From an uncultured Bacteroidales bacterium (GTDB taxonomy: Bacteria; Bacteroidota; Bacteroidia; Bacteroidales; Paludibacteraceae): a stretch of 64,000 nt of DNA. Position numbers and translations under genes: made by a program. This document shows, in pieces, positions 36,789 to 47,047 of the stretch; position 1 is the stretch's first letter; every line of letters starts with the position of its first letter. The DNA is taken from the NCBI GenBank assembly GCA_946186915.1, contig CAMHOY010000002.1:1-64000 (forward strand), read 5' to 3'. The notes under the pieces were generated by a model. It ran no database searches and was not told the DNA's origin. It saw only the letters and a program-made list of their open reading frames with translations.

Positions 36789-39009
36789 GTCCGCAGACCA
36801 TCGAGGCATCGAAATTCGGACCAAAAGGTTCTTCCCATCCTATAATCGGATTATCCTGTCGGAAATTCGTCATATTCTCCGCGCCTAAGTAAATACTGCA
36901 GGTACGGAAATACTTCGTGATCTGCGCCATTAACTGCGGGTACCACGTGAAGGGCTGTTCAAAGCCGTCCGGCATGCGTCCCACACCGTTAAACTGCGCT
37001 GTGACATCAAACTGCCACTTCTTCAAAGGTGTCTGATAACTGGTGGTAACAACGCCTTTGAAGCGGTTGGAAAGCGCTTTGGGGCGCAAACGCGCAACGC
37101 CATTCTCATCTATGGTAGTTTGCCGAGCGTCCGTATAACGGAAAGCGGCAGTCCATGTCCAGCCTCGCAGCACTTCAACGGATGCCTCTATCTGTGCGCA
37201 GTGCGCAAAAGATTGAGCACCCGGATAATCCGTCTGGTTATAGATATACACGGCATGTTTATCCTGATCCAGATCCACGATAAGAGAGTTCAGAAAATGT
37301 GTGTAATAATACTCGGCGGAGAGTTGTAGTTCTTTACTGCCTAACGGAATATAGAAAGTGGTTGAAATACCGGCATTGACAGCGCGTTCTTGTTTTATAT
37401 CATTCGCAAGATGCAGTTCCCTACTCGACGGCAACATAAACGCATTGTCGGAGATAGCATTCGGACTACGATATCCCATTCCCACACTTCCGCGTAGCGT
37501 CCACCATGCAAAGGGCGTGTATCGGATATTCATTCGAGGAGTCGCAAAGAAGCCGTAACGTGTGGAATAGTCGGCGCGCACACCGGCAACCAATGACAGC
37601 ATTTCCGCGTATTTATAGCTGTATTCGGCAAAGATTCCGGGCACCACTTCGGAGCGATTGAGAGGGTTAGCCAACACACTGAGTGTCTCCTCGTATCGGT
37701 CGTAATTGAGACTCAAACCCGCACTCAGACGATGATCGTTATCAATGAGACCGCCACCTTCGAAATTCCCTTGATAGATAGCATTGGCATAGACATTCAG
37801 TTGGTTCGCATCCCATGTTCTGGCGCCATATGTGTTATTGAGGTTATGGTAACTGACAGAAGTGATGAGTGCGACGGATGAACCGCTCTCTTCATCAAAC
37901 ACGTAGCCGTTCTTAAAGAAACCTTCCACACGCCATGTATTGAGGTTGATTAAGTACGGGTTCGCCAATGCCGGTTGGTGATGTACGTTCTGTCCTCCGC
38001 GACGACGGTCGTAGAGCCCGCGCACAAAGGCTTGGAACGTATATTCGCCCTGTCTGTAAAACCAGCGGTTGGCAAGGTTCACATTCTGTATTTTCGGCAT
38101 GTCGGCAAAAGAATCATGGTTGCCGTCCATCGCCATATAACTGCCGCCGTAGTGCGCCAAAATACCCGTGTATAGTGAGCGGTGATGGCAATGTTCGCCT
38201 TCTTCGTGATGGTGCTCGTGTTCATGCGCCTCCTCATCTCCCAAAGGAATCTGCCAGCCGCCCATAATATTGGCCTCTCCCATGATTTCGGAATTGAACA
38301 TGAGATTTACGGACAATGGGTTTTGAAGTTGCGGTTTAAGCAGTTCCACGTTTATCTGTCCTGAGGTCGCTTCGTAGCCATTGATGACAGACGAGGTACC
38401 TTTGCTGACCTGAATACTGCTCATCCATGGTCCCGGGATATACTCCAGGCCAAAGGTCTGCGCCAAGCCGCGCACGGCAGGTGTATTCTCTTGGATTAAC
38501 TGCACGTATGTACCGCTCAGTCCCAGCAGACGGATCTGTTTGGCGCCCGTAGCTGCATCGGAATAGGCAACATCCACCGAAGCACTTGTCTCAAAAGCCT
38601 CACTGAGGTTACAACACGCCGCACGGCATAGTTCTTCTGTTCCGATGGTCTGCGTGTCGAACGCGGATGTACGGCTCTTGATTACTCCCATCTTGCGTTC
38701 GGTAATAGTCACCTCGTCCAATACGGTCTCGTCGATCAGCACGATAGTCAACGGCTGACGATTCAGTACAACAGTGGTATCATTATGACATCCGACAAAC
38801 GATGCCACCAGACGATTGGTGCTTTTGACGGGCATAATAGTGAATTCGCCGTCTATGCCGGTTGCCACGCCTTTGGTGGTTCCTGCCCAATAGATGTTGG
38901 CTCCAATCATCGGATAGCCGCTTTCATCCAATACAACACCGCTTATTTGCGCGTACATGGGCACGCACAAGCACACTACAAATAGGTATAAAAACAGACG
39001 TTTCGACAT
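36727..39009 (-). CDS. TonB-dependent receptor with N-terminal CarboxypepD_reg-like domain
   Basis: ISGVVLDESGYPMIGANIYWAGTTKGVATGIDGEFTI; plug and barrel; His-rich loop HEHEHHHEEGEHCHHR. Confidence 0.92.
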   Translation of the reverse strand: MSKRLFLYLFVVCLCVPMYAQISGVVLDESGYPMIGANIYWAGTTKGVATGIDGEFTIMPVKSTNRLVASFVGCHNDTTVVLNRQPLTIVLIDETVLDEVTITERKMGVIKSRTSAFDTQTIGTEELCRAACCNLSEAFETSASVDVAYSDAATGAKQIRLLGLSGTYVQLIQENTPAVRGLAQTFGLEYIPGPWMSSIQVSKGTSSVINGYEATSGQINVELLKPQLQNPLSVNLMFNSEIMGEANIMGGWQIPLGDEEAHEHEHHHEEGEHCHHRSLYTGILAHYGGSYMAMDGNHDSFADMPKIQNVNLANRWFYRQGEYTFQAFVRGLYDRRRGGQNVHHQPALANPYLINLNTWRVEGFFKNGYVFDEESGSSVALITSVSYHNLNNTYGARTWDANQLNVYANAIYQGNFEGGGLIDNDHRLSAGLSLNYDRYEETLSVLANPLNRSEVVPGIFAEYSYKYAEMLSLVAGVRADYSTRYGFFATPRMNIRYTPFAWWTLRGSVGMGYRSPNAISDNAFMLPSSRELHLANDIKQERAVNAGISTTFYIPLGSKELQLSAEYYYTHFLNSLIVDLDQDKHAVYIYNQTDYPGAQSFAHCAQIEASVEVLRGWTWTAAFRYTDARQTTIDENGVARLRPKALSNRFKGVVTTSYQTPLKKWQFDVTAQFNGVGRMPDGFEQPFTWYPQLMAQITKYFRTCSIYLGAENMTNFRQDNPIIGWEEPFGPNFDASMVCGPTMGWKVYVGFRYDLEKPED

Positions 39010-39028
39010 AAGTTTTCAAAATTCGCTG

Positions 39029-39059
39029 CAAAATTACTGCTTTTGTACGAATCGTACAA
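39029..39059 (-). promoter_or_regulatory. Promoter TTG-N20-TAATTTTG for the TonB receptor
   Basis: reverse complement of CAAAATTA-N20-CAA. Confidence 0.7.
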
Positions 39060-39076
39060 TCCCCAATAATAGGGAT

Positions 39077-41044
39077 TTATTTCGTTACGCGATCTACTGC
39101 CCGCAAAATGGGTTCAATAGTCGGTGCTTCTCCAACGGCTTGAATGAGCCATTCTTTCGGTGTCAGCCGGCCGAGACGGTAAATACGCATGTATTCCAGC
39201 GCAAAATCTTTCTGCGACTCACATTTTGCCAGATGTTCCTCCAACTGATATTGGACGATATGACCGAGGGGATAATTCGGCAGATACATAGGAGCATTCA
39301 CCATGTGACTATAAACTGCCAAAAGAATGCAATCATGTTCGCCGAGAATAGGTTCATAATACGCATTCCAGACATCTTTGGCTATTTGCATCGTTGCTTC
39401 GCACAGTTCCTTTGCCGTCGCCTTCGGATGAGCGTAGATCCAACGCCACATACGCATATCGACAAGGCTTACGCCCATGATTTCGTACATTGACCAAAAC
39501 TGATCCAAGACTTCGTCTTTCTTCTCGGATCCGCCAATCGCTAACCGCTTAATCCCTTCCGTTTGAGGCAGCAATTGAAGATCGCGTTGCTGCCATAGGA
39601 AAGCTGATGCCTCCGTGTACGCTGTATTCGGCACACCGGAAAGCATATAATAGTCGATATAATACATGTCCAGAACCTGTTCCACACAATGTCCGAACTC
39701 ATGTACGGCGATATTATACCCCTTGTAATCCATGCCGGCTGCAGGGATACGGGTACGCAGTCGGGCATCCTCTTTGCGCCCTAAACAAGGCCACGCATGT
39801 CCCGAACCGCGTGCAGGTTCTACTACAATACGATGAGCTATATTACGGGCATCTTCGCTATAGAAGCCCATCTGGGTAAGCAATCTCCACATGTCAGCCG
39901 CAAAGGCGTTGGCGTCCGGATAGAGTTTGCGCGTCTCTGCAGACAGTGCATCTTCATCCAAGGCTGCGCGGGATTTGAAACCATCATACCAGATATCATA
40001 CGGACGGAGTTCCCTACCCAATCGTTCGCGGATGACTGCGGCCACCTGGGCTACTTGAGGAGAACCCACCAACGCGCGGAACAGACTGTCTAATTCTTCG
40101 GCAGGAATCTCCACCCCTTCTTCGAAGTTACGGATAATACCCGTAGGCGCCGTAGGGCAATATGGGTCTTCCGCAAAATAGGACTGTGCAATCTCCAATA
40201 TCCGTTCATAACGCGTATAGGGTTCAGCCGGCTGGTCATCGACCACGGAAGGTTTCCAGACATAATCCTTGCCGTTGACGGCTGCCTGCGGAATGGTCTG
40301 ATCAACAATGCGTTGCATCACACGGTAGATCATTTCCTGTTTCTCTTGTCCGCCCTCAGTGCCGTAAAGCGCTTTGAGTTCGTCTCGCAGGTTCCAGTGA
40401 CTCAGCAAAATCTTGTCTTCCGGCCATAACGCACGGTCGTCCTCTGTACGCAGGTTCCCCATGTAGATATTGTAGTCGGCAATGTAGTTCTCCGCATTAG
40501 CGAGCGATTGAGCCATGCGTGTGTTGACCGATGCCGGAATACGGGTCGTGAACACGTCACCCATACGGGCGAACGCCCACTCCTGACGAGTCCAGTTCTT
40601 GCCCAATGTATTCTTCTCTTCCAGCGTATAATGAGGGAAATTCAGGATGGTGACAAATGCAAGTTTGTTCGCGAACATATCGTCCGAGAAATGCGCCAAG
40701 GGGCTGTAACCCGATAATATCCAATCCGGTGTCTGCGGTTCGGCAGCATTCGTCAGTTGGGTCGGACGAAGCAGTTCCACCGTCAGCAGGTCTGCCGACT
40801 GATAGATGTTCTCAAATGCCTTACTTAACGACTCAAAGAGCGCCAAACGTTCACTATCGGTTTTACAAGTGTTGTCCGCAATAAACTGCTCCAACTCTTC
40901 TTGTGTACCGTCTGTAGGCGTCCAAAGGGCGCGCACTTGTTGTTCTCCACGCGAGTATTCCATCGTTTCTGTCTTTTTCGATGTGCATGACGTCAAGCCT
41001 AAGATGGCTGCAAACGCCATGTAAAACATTGTTTTCTGTTTCAT
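39077..41044 (-). CDS. Zinc metallopeptidase-like lipoprotein
   Basis: lipobox LGLTSC; HEFGH followed by TEASAFLWQQRD (gluzincin pattern). Confidence 0.8.
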   Translation of the reverse strand: MKQKTMFYMAFAAILGLTSCTSKKTETMEYSRGEQQVRALWTPTDGTQEELEQFIADNTCKTDSERLALFESLSKAFENIYQSADLLTVELLRPTQLTNAAEPQTPDWILSGYSPLAHFSDDMFANKLAFVTILNFPHYTLEEKNTLGKNWTRQEWAFARMGDVFTTRIPASVNTRMAQSLANAENYIADYNIYMGNLRTEDDRALWPEDKILLSHWNLRDELKALYGTEGGQEKQEMIYRVMQRIVDQTIPQAAVNGKDYVWKPSVVDDQPAEPYTRYERILEIAQSYFAEDPYCPTAPTGIIRNFEEGVEIPAEELDSLFRALVGSPQVAQVAAVIRERLGRELRPYDIWYDGFKSRAALDEDALSAETRKLYPDANAFAADMWRLLTQMGFYSEDARNIAHRIVVEPARGSGHAWPCLGRKEDARLRTRIPAAGMDYKGYNIAVHEFGHCVEQVLDMYYIDYYMLSGVPNTAYTEASAFLWQQRDLQLLPQTEGIKRLAIGGSEKKDEVLDQFWSMYEIMGVSLVDMRMWRWIYAHPKATAKELCEATMQIAKDVWNAYYEPILGEHDCILLAVYSHMVNAPMYLPNYPLGHIVQYQLEEHLAKCESQKDFALEYMRIYRLGRLTPKEWLIQAVGEAPTIEPILRAVDRVTK

Positions 41045-41063
41045 AATGACCAATTTTGCGGCG

Positions 41064-41095
41064 CAAAATTACATTTTTTTTTGGACATGTGCAAA
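41064..41095 (-). promoter_or_regulatory. Promoter TTTG-N20-TAATTTTG for the metallopeptidase
   Basis: reverse complement of CAAAATTA-N20-CAAA. Confidence 0.75.
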
Positions 41096-41229
41096 TTTAT
41101 TTTTTTAAAATCACGGGATATATACATAGTATATATAAGGTAGTGCGGGATACGATATTAACTGCTTGCAGTAAGGGTATTGAAAGGCAAATAGGTATCA
41201 ACTGCAAAATAAAAGAAAATTTCAAATAA

Positions 41230-41261
41230 TTTGCGTATATCATATATTTTTACTATTTTTG
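41230..41261 (+). promoter_or_regulatory. Promoter TTTG-N20-TATTTTTG
   Basis: ATG at 41271, 9 nt downstream of the -7 element. Confidence 0.7.
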
Positions 41262-41270
41262 CAGCGAATT

Positions 41271-42101
41271 ATGAAAAAAGGTAAGATATCGGAATTCTTT
41301 GCGGTGGTACGCAAGCTGTTGGAGAAACTGCGCACATTGATTCGTGTTCGGTTTTCAGAGTTCCGTACCCATCAAACGGCTGAGTACGGTGAAGTGGAAG
41401 CAAACAGCAAGCGCATCACTATGGAGAGCGTGACATCGAATTTTCTTGAAGTGTGGGGTTTCGGCAACAAGAATATCTTTGTGACCATAGGGCACCTGTT
41501 TTGGCGTCCCGGATACATGATGCGGGACTATTTAGAAGGGCGCCGGGGACGATTGATGCAACCTGTTATGATGTTAGTAGTGCTAACCTTGGGCCTGATG
41601 CTGTTGGGGAAAATACTACCTGTGGAGATTATGCCCCGCGAATCAGCAACCTTGCATTTCTCGGAAGCGCGCGCTCAGTTAGACAGTACGAATCCCAATG
41701 ATGCTGAAACACTTCAACTCTTAAATGCCGTAGAGCAGTTCTCTATATTTATGGAGAACATACATCGATGGGAAGAAGAACATCCGGATTTCGGGCTGCT
41801 CTTTAAGTTTTCGATTACTATGTTGCTCATGTGGTTGCTGTTTCGCAAAGCCAAAGAAAAAACCTATAATTTCGCAGAAATCATGACTGTTGTATGCTAT
41901 GCGATATGCCAGTTACAGGTGATTTCCATTGTATGGTTACTCTGCACGGCGTGGTGGCATCCACAGATAAGTTTTAATCCCTTTATTTTCCCGTTCTACA
42001 TCGCTCACATTGTATTCTTTATCGACTTCCAACAGCTCTTTCAACGCCGTTGGTGGTCAACTTTATGGCGTACAATCGTGGCGTTAATCTTTGTTTTCTG
42101 A
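41271..42101 (+). CDS. DUF3667-like membrane protein
   Basis: ITMESVTSNFLEVWGFGNKNIFVTIGHLFWRPGYMMRDYLEGRRGRLMQPVMMLVV followed by TM segments. Confidence 0.7.
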   Translation: MKKGKISEFFAVVRKLLEKLRTLIRVRFSEFRTHQTAEYGEVEANSKRITMESVTSNFLEVWGFGNKNIFVTIGHLFWRPGYMMRDYLEGRRGRLMQPVMMLVVLTLGLMLLGKILPVEIMPRESATLHFSEARAQLDSTNPNDAETLQLLNAVEQFSIFMENIHRWEEEHPDFGLLFKFSITMLLMWLLFRKAKEKTYNFAEIMTVVCYAICQLQVISIVWLLCTAWWHPQISFNPFIFPFYIAHIVFFIDFQQLFQRRWWSTLWRTIVALIFVF

Positions 42102-42102
42102 T

Positions 42103-43410
42103 ATGAGAAAGAGTCTGCTGTTAATAGTTCTATGCATTGCCCTTTCGAGTTGGGCAATCCCGCATTACGAGTTAGCGTACAAGTTGACCGGTAACGGTGC
42201 CATGATGATGCCAGACGGGAAGGTTGATCAGTTTATACAGCGGCCCGTTTTCGGCGGATCCTTTGCTGTAGAGTTTCTGCCGACAGGAAGATGGCATTGC
42301 TTGCAGCAATGGAACAATGCATCGATAGGTGTGGGAGTCAGTTACTTGAACTTAGGTAATGATGCGTTCTTAGGTTCCGCAATCGCGGCGTACGGTTACA
42401 TGAACCAGCCGTTTTACAATGGCAAACACTTCCGCATAGGTGCTCGTCCGACGGTAGGTTTAGCGGCAGTGACCAAGACTTATCGTAACACGCTGCCGGA
42501 AGGGATACCTCCCTACTCTCAAGCCCGTGGAGGGGACGGAAAGTTAATTGCTAACTGGTCTATCGGTTCCATTTTAAATGCCTATTTAGCGATGGACTTA
42601 TACATGGATTTCCCCATCAAAGACGGCTGGGAGATCACACTCGCCGGCGGATGGCATCATATTAGCAACGGAAGTGTGATGCACCCGAATGCAGGCTATA
42701 ACATGTTCGGAGGCGAATTGGGCGTACGGTATCATCCGACGAGTCCGAATGATCAGAGTACGCTGAATAATCCGAAGCGTATGACGACCAAGGAACTGCA
42801 CGAAGAAGTAGAGAAACCGTGGGCCGTGGAGATCAGTGCAACAGGAGGAATGAAGCAGAACTACTATAAGGATAATATCAATGGCATGTTGTTCTATGGC
42901 GTGGCAACACTGAAGGCCGCGGCATACTGGGTGCCAGTGAGCATCTTTCGTCTCGGCGCAGGTGTAGATGCATTCTACGATGGTTACTACAGCGCAGTTA
43001 ACGACGAGTATGCGTCAGAAAACCCGGGTGCTCCTGTGACCTATTTTGGAAAGACGTATCTGCGAACGAGTGACGTGAAGAACTGTTTCCGCGTTGGTAT
43101 TAGTATTCAACCGGAGTTCATTATCGGTCATCTGACAGCCGGTATTCATGTAGGCTTCTACGTCTTCGACCCCATCAAAAACTTGGAATACAAGGAGGAC
43201 ATTATTACCAAACGCGGTGGCGAGCCATACGACTTAGGGATATTTTATCCATATGACTTCTCTGAAGCCAGTAATAAGAAAGACGGGTGGTGCTACATGC
43301 AGTTCGTGCTGAAGTACCACGTATTAGACAATTTGTTCGTACAATTAGGTCTCAAGACTCACGGCGTACGTGCCGAGTTTATTGATGCAGGAATAGGTGT
43401 AGCCTTCTAA
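42103..43410 (+). CDS. Outer-membrane protein, acyloxyacyl hydrolase/PagL-like
   Basis: signal peptide; GGWHHISNGSVMHPNAGYNMFGGELGVRY resembles the PagL active-site region. Confidence 0.6.
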   Translation: MRKSLLLIVLCIALSSWAIPHYELAYKLTGNGAMMMPDGKVDQFIQRPVFGGSFAVEFLPTGRWHCLQQWNNASIGVGVSYLNLGNDAFLGSAIAAYGYMNQPFYNGKHFRIGARPTVGLAAVTKTYRNTLPEGIPPYSQARGGDGKLIANWSIGSILNAYLAMDLYMDFPIKDGWEITLAGGWHHISNGSVMHPNAGYNMFGGELGVRYHPTSPNDQSTLNNPKRMTTKELHEEVEKPWAVEISATGGMKQNYYKDNINGMLFYGVATLKAAAYWVPVSIFRLGAGVDAFYDGYYSAVNDEYASENPGAPVTYFGKTYLRTSDVKNCFRVGISIQPEFIIGHLTAGIHVGFYVFDPIKNLEYKEDIITKRGGEPYDLGIFYPYDFSEASNKKDGWCYMQFVLKYHVLDNLFVQLGLKTHGVRAEFIDAGIGVAF

Positions 43411-44633
43411 ACTTTTAGAAGTTGGTCTTCAATTAGATAGACTTGTTCAAGGGGCACTCCGTGATCCACGAGCGCTTTTCTGTCGGGTCTGAAGAGATTA
43501 TAGAAATCCTTTGATGATTTGCATAACAGCCGCGCCTGGCGGTAGTTTTCAAAAGCCATGACGCGGTCACCTTGCAGCAGCATACAATGGCCATAGTTGA
43601 TATAATCCTGCGGTGCATTGGCTCCTTTGCGCAAGTGCTCCAAAAGCCATCGAGAAGCCAATTCGATATTATCCCACACCATATCCATACGTCCAACTGT
43701 CAAGTATGTCAGCGCCATTCGGTTTTGGCGTTCATACCCCTCTCCTACCACAACATTATAGACCCATGTATCAGGTAAAATATCAATAATGCTGCGCATA
43801 TATTCCTTTTCGGTATTGGTGATGATGGATTGAATACCATTCAGACTGGAGTCTTCACCTGTTGCCTCCAGAAGAGATTGCAGTTCCTGCGGTACATCTT
43901 CAGGTCTCAACTCTTTGACAGTCAGATTTTTAAGCCATTCATCGTTCGTGGCCAACACCAATGAACATAAGGTCTGAAAGGCCTGCTCGCCATCGTCATT
44001 CATCTCTGCAACAGCATTCGCGAATGCATTTTGGATATCGGGAAAGTAGTCTATTCGTATATCATAGTGTGCCAATAAAAGAATGACATTCGACAGGCAC
44101 TGCTCAGCAATCACATCGGAACCGCTATTGATGCCGTCAATAAGGGTTAGTATGGACTGTTCCGAGAAGCACTGACGAAGTCCGTGAGCAATAGAAGAGA
44201 CTGCCATAAGTGCCGTTGCGCCACGGCTAGGATCCCGTATGATTTTCGCCAACCACTCCAAGTCCGTTTCCAAAGGATGCACATGATTCGAGAAATAATG
44301 CATAACCGACTGCAAGTTATTCTCATTGAAAGAGTGCATGAGGGGCGATACGCCCCGTTGAAGGCGGATATCAGCATAGACAGCATCCACCAAACGATAC
44401 GTATTACCTGTGAGGTGGTCCAATTCTTTGTCCAGGCCTTCATCATTGGCACTGACCCAACGGCTGAAGAGATCTGTGTAGTTTTGCTGAATATCCAGAT
44501 ATGCTTTCTCAAAGGGATTCGTTTCCCCTAACTCGTTAAGCCAGGTACGCACCACGGTCAACGCATGTCCAATCATGCGTTCCCCGAGCGAGCGCTCTAT
44601 CGTCACTATTTGCTCTTCAAGCGTTTGAGCCAC
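43407..44633 (-). CDS. Hypothetical alpha-helical protein
   Basis: 408 aa intact ORF, helical/TPR-like. Confidence 0.65.
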   Translation of the reverse strand: MAQTLEEQIVTIERSLGERMIGHALTVVRTWLNELGETNPFEKAYLDIQQNYTDLFSRWVSANDEGLDKELDHLTGNTYRLVDAVYADIRLQRGVSPLMHSFNENNLQSVMHYFSNHVHPLETDLEWLAKIIRDPSRGATALMAVSSIAHGLRQCFSEQSILTLIDGINSGSDVIAEQCLSNVILLLAHYDIRIDYFPDIQNAFANAVAEMNDDGEQAFQTLCSLVLATNDEWLKNLTVKELRPEDVPQELQSLLEATGEDSSLNGIQSIITNTEKEYMRSIIDILPDTWVYNVVVGEGYERQNRMALTYLTVGRMDMVWDNIELASRWLLEHLRKGANAPQDYINYGHCMLLQGDRVMAFENYRQARLLCKSSKDFYNLFRPDRKALVDHGVPLEQVYLIEDQLLKV

Positions 44634-44670
44634 CTAAAATTTACTATTTAGTCATTAATTGTTTAGCCCT

Positions 44671-45654
44671 TTATAACTCCTCTTTAATGAGATAATCATT
44701 GCGACTCGGAGAATTGCGGATAATCAGTTCTGCTAAGAAACCGGCGAGGAAGAGCATACAACCGAGAATCATCATGAGGATAGCTATGTGGAAATAAGGA
44801 TTTACACCCACCAGCATAGCAGGCACATGATTTGACAATGCATAGAGTTTCATTCCCCCAACAACAATTGTAGCAACGAAACCGACAAAGAACATCAAAC
44901 TACCAACGAGTCCGAAGAAATGCATAGGTTGTTTGCCGAATTTATTGAGGAACCACAAAGTCATAAGGTCCAGATAACCGTTTACAAAACGATTGATGCC
45001 GAATTTCGAGGTTCCGAATTCGCGTTTACGATGCTGAACCACTTTTTCCCCAATTTTGGTAAATCCGGCATTTTTCGCCAAGTATGGGATATACCGATGC
45101 ATTTCGGAGAAGACCTCAATATTTTTCACAACATCCTTGCGATAAGCTTTCAGTCCGCAATTCATGTCATGGAGTTGAATACCCGTCACGCGACGGGCTG
45201 TAGCATTGAAGAGTTTGGACGGCAGATTCTTGGTGAGTGCATTGTCATAACGTTTCTGCTTCCATCCGCTGACAAGGTCAAACCCTTCCTCTGTAATCAT
45301 ACGATAGAGTTCCGGTATTTCATCCGGCGAATCCTGCAGATCGGCATCCATAGTGATGACAACATTGCCTTGCGCCGCTTTAAAACCGCAGTACAACGCT
45401 GCGGATTTACCGTAGTTACGCCGGAAACAGATACCTCTGATTGAGGCTTTGGAGCCGGACTTTTCGTCTTCGGCCTTCAACTCCTGAATAACCTTCCAGG
45501 AATCATCGGTAGAACCATCATTAACGAAGATTACTTCGTATGAGAACTTATTCTCCTTCATCACGCGTGCTATCCACTCATAGAGTTTCGGCAGCGACTC
45601 CGCCTCGTTGAACAGAGGCACTATAATTGATATATCCATAAAGTCATTTACCAT
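44671..45654 (-). CDS. GT2 glycosyltransferase, DPM1/ArnC-like with two C-terminal TMs
   Basis: SIIVPLFNEAESLPKLYEWI, FVNDGSTDDSWKVI, DADLQDSPDEIPEL; the listed start at 45843 extends through the promoter, so ATG 45654 (or 45639) is preferred. Confidence 0.92.
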   Translation of the reverse strand: MVNDFMDISIIVPLFNEAESLPKLYEWIARVMKENKFSYEVIFVNDGSTDDSWKVIQELKAEDEKSGSKASIRGICFRRNYGKSAALYCGFKAAQGNVVITMDADLQDSPDEIPELYRMITEEGFDLVSGWKQKRYDNALTKNLPSKLFNATARRVTGIQLHDMNCGLKAYRKDVVKNIEVFSEMHRYIPYLAKNAGFTKIGEKVVQHRKREFGTSKFGINRFVNGYLDLMTLWFLNKFGKQPMHFFGLVGSLMFFVGFVATIVVGGMKLYALSNHVPAMLVGVNPYFHIAILMMILGCMLFLAGFLAELIIRNSPSRNDYLIKEEL

Positions 45655-45662
45655 TTGGGCTG

Positions 45663-45694
45663 CAAAAGTAGTATTTTTTTTTGAATTGTGCAAA
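45663..45694 (-). promoter_or_regulatory. Promoter TTTG-N20-TACTTTTG for the GT2 gene
   Basis: reverse complement of CAAAAGTA-N20-CAAA; nearly identical to the tRNA-Gly promoter. Confidence 0.8.
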
Positions 45695-45730
45695 TAATTA
45701 CGAAAAAAAACAAAGAAAATGCGCGCGCAC

Positions 45731-45761
45731 TTGCGTATGTTAAAAAATATTGCTACCTTTG
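45731..45761 (+). promoter_or_regulatory. Promoter TTG-N20-TACCTTTG for waaA
   Basis: TTG 45731-45733, TACCTTTG 45754-45761. Confidence 0.78.
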
Positions 45762-45782
45762 TGCCCGATTTGTAGCGTAAGA

Positions 45783-47009
45783 ATGGCAAATATCTTTTTC
45801 GGACATAAGACGCGTGCGTTGTTCCGCGGTCAACGCGAGACATTAGATGCCGAGCATAAGGCTCTTTTAAAATCTAACAGCGGTGCTGTTTGGATTCATG
45901 CGGCCTCTGTTGGTGAGTTTGAGCAAGTGCGACCTCTTATTGAGCGTTTGCGCAGAGAGCATCCGGATATAAAAATAGTAGTGACATTTTTCAGCCCTTC
46001 GGGCTATGAAGCTCGCAAGAACTATGCGCAGGTGGATGCGGTGGTTTATCTGCCTTTTGCTACGCGGCGCAAAGCAAAGCGTTTTTTGGACGTTCTACAA
46101 CCCTCTATGGCTCTATTCGTGAAGTACGAGTTCTGGCCTGCTTACCTGCGTGAGTTAAAAAAACGCGACATTCCAACATATAGTATATCTGCGATATTCC
46201 GCCCTACCCAACGGTTCTTTCATTGGTACGGCAAGGGAGCTTTGCGTTTGATGCATTGCTTCACGCACATCTTTGTGCAAGACGAGGCTTCGCGCCGCTT
46301 GTTAGCGGAGCATGGTGTACATGATTGTTCCGTAGCGGGTGACACCCGTTTCGATCGTGTGAATGAAGTTTTAGTTGCGACACGAGAACATCCGGACGGC
46401 CGTCTTTTACCCATCGCGCAGTTCGTAGAGAATGCAGGTCGTGTAGTTGTAGCCGGCAGTACATGGCCGGAAGATGAAGAACTGCTGACACAATGGTGCA
46501 ATGAGGTGGCTGCGTTTAATGATGCCAAACTTATATTGGTACCGCACGAGATTAATGAAGAGCATCTACATGATATCTTCCAGCGTTTCAAAGGCAGGTT
46601 CGTGAAGTATTCAGATATCAGCGCCATGCCATCGAATCTCAGCAGAGTAAACATTTTACGGCGCGCCAAGGTTATGGTGATTGACACAATCGGTCTGTTG
46701 TCATCCATCTATCAGTTCGGACATGTCGCCTATGTAGGCGGTGGTTTTGGAGAAGGCATTCACAACACGATTGAAGCTGCTGTCTATGGCGTACCGGTGG
46801 TATTCGGTCCCAATTACCATCATTTCCGTGAGGCACAGGGATTGATTGATTCAGGCGCTGCGCGGAGTATCAATAATTACAACGAGTTAGAGTCGGCTTT
46901 TGCTACCGCTCTCGATCAATATGAGTCAATCGGCGTCAAGGCTGCGGAGTACGTCCAATCCGAATTAGGCGCCACTGCAAAAATCTATGAAGAATTGTTT
47001 AATCATTAG
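45783..47009 (+). CDS. waaA: 3-deoxy-D-manno-octulosonic acid transferase
   Basis: [63 protein letters not shown]. Confidence 0.95.
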   Translation: MANIFFGHKTRALFRGQRETLDAEHKALLKSNSGAVWIHAASVGEFEQVRPLIERLRREHPDIKIVVTFFSPSGYEARKNYAQVDAVVYLPFATRRKAKRFLDVLQPSMALFVKYEFWPAYLRELKKRDIPTYSISAIFRPTQRFFHWYGKGALRLMHCFTHIFVQDEASRRLLAEHGVHDCSVAGDTRFDRVNEVLVATREHPDGRLLPIAQFVENAGRVVVAGSTWPEDEELLTQWCNEVAAFNDAKLILVPHEINEEHLHDIFQRFKGRFVKYSDISAMPSNLSRVNILRRAKVMVIDTIGLLSSIYQFGHVAYVGGGFGEGIHNTIEAAVYGVPVVFGPNYHHFREAQGLIDSGAARSINNYNELESAFATALDQYESIGVKAAEYVQSELGATAKIYEELFNH

Positions 47010-47046
47010 TCGTCTATTCAGATAGTCGTCTAACCAACTATAATAA
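47007..47046. repeat. Tandem array, 5 x 8 bp, occupying the waaA-hisS gap
   Basis: TAGTCGTC|TATTCAGA|TAGTCGTC|TAACCAAC|TATAATAA; starts on the waaA TAG stop, hisS ATG at 47048. Confidence 0.85.
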
Positions 47047-47047
47047 T

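Noticed and set aside
41118-41136. ATATATAC-ATA-GTATATAT inverted repeat
   Set aside because: AT-only hairpin in an AT-rich gap; weak evidence of function without conservation.
44634-44670. Possible 8-bp phasing in the gap between the 43407 gene and GT2
   Set aside because: Only a weak TT anchor per unit in AT-rich sequence; not above what I would expect by chance.
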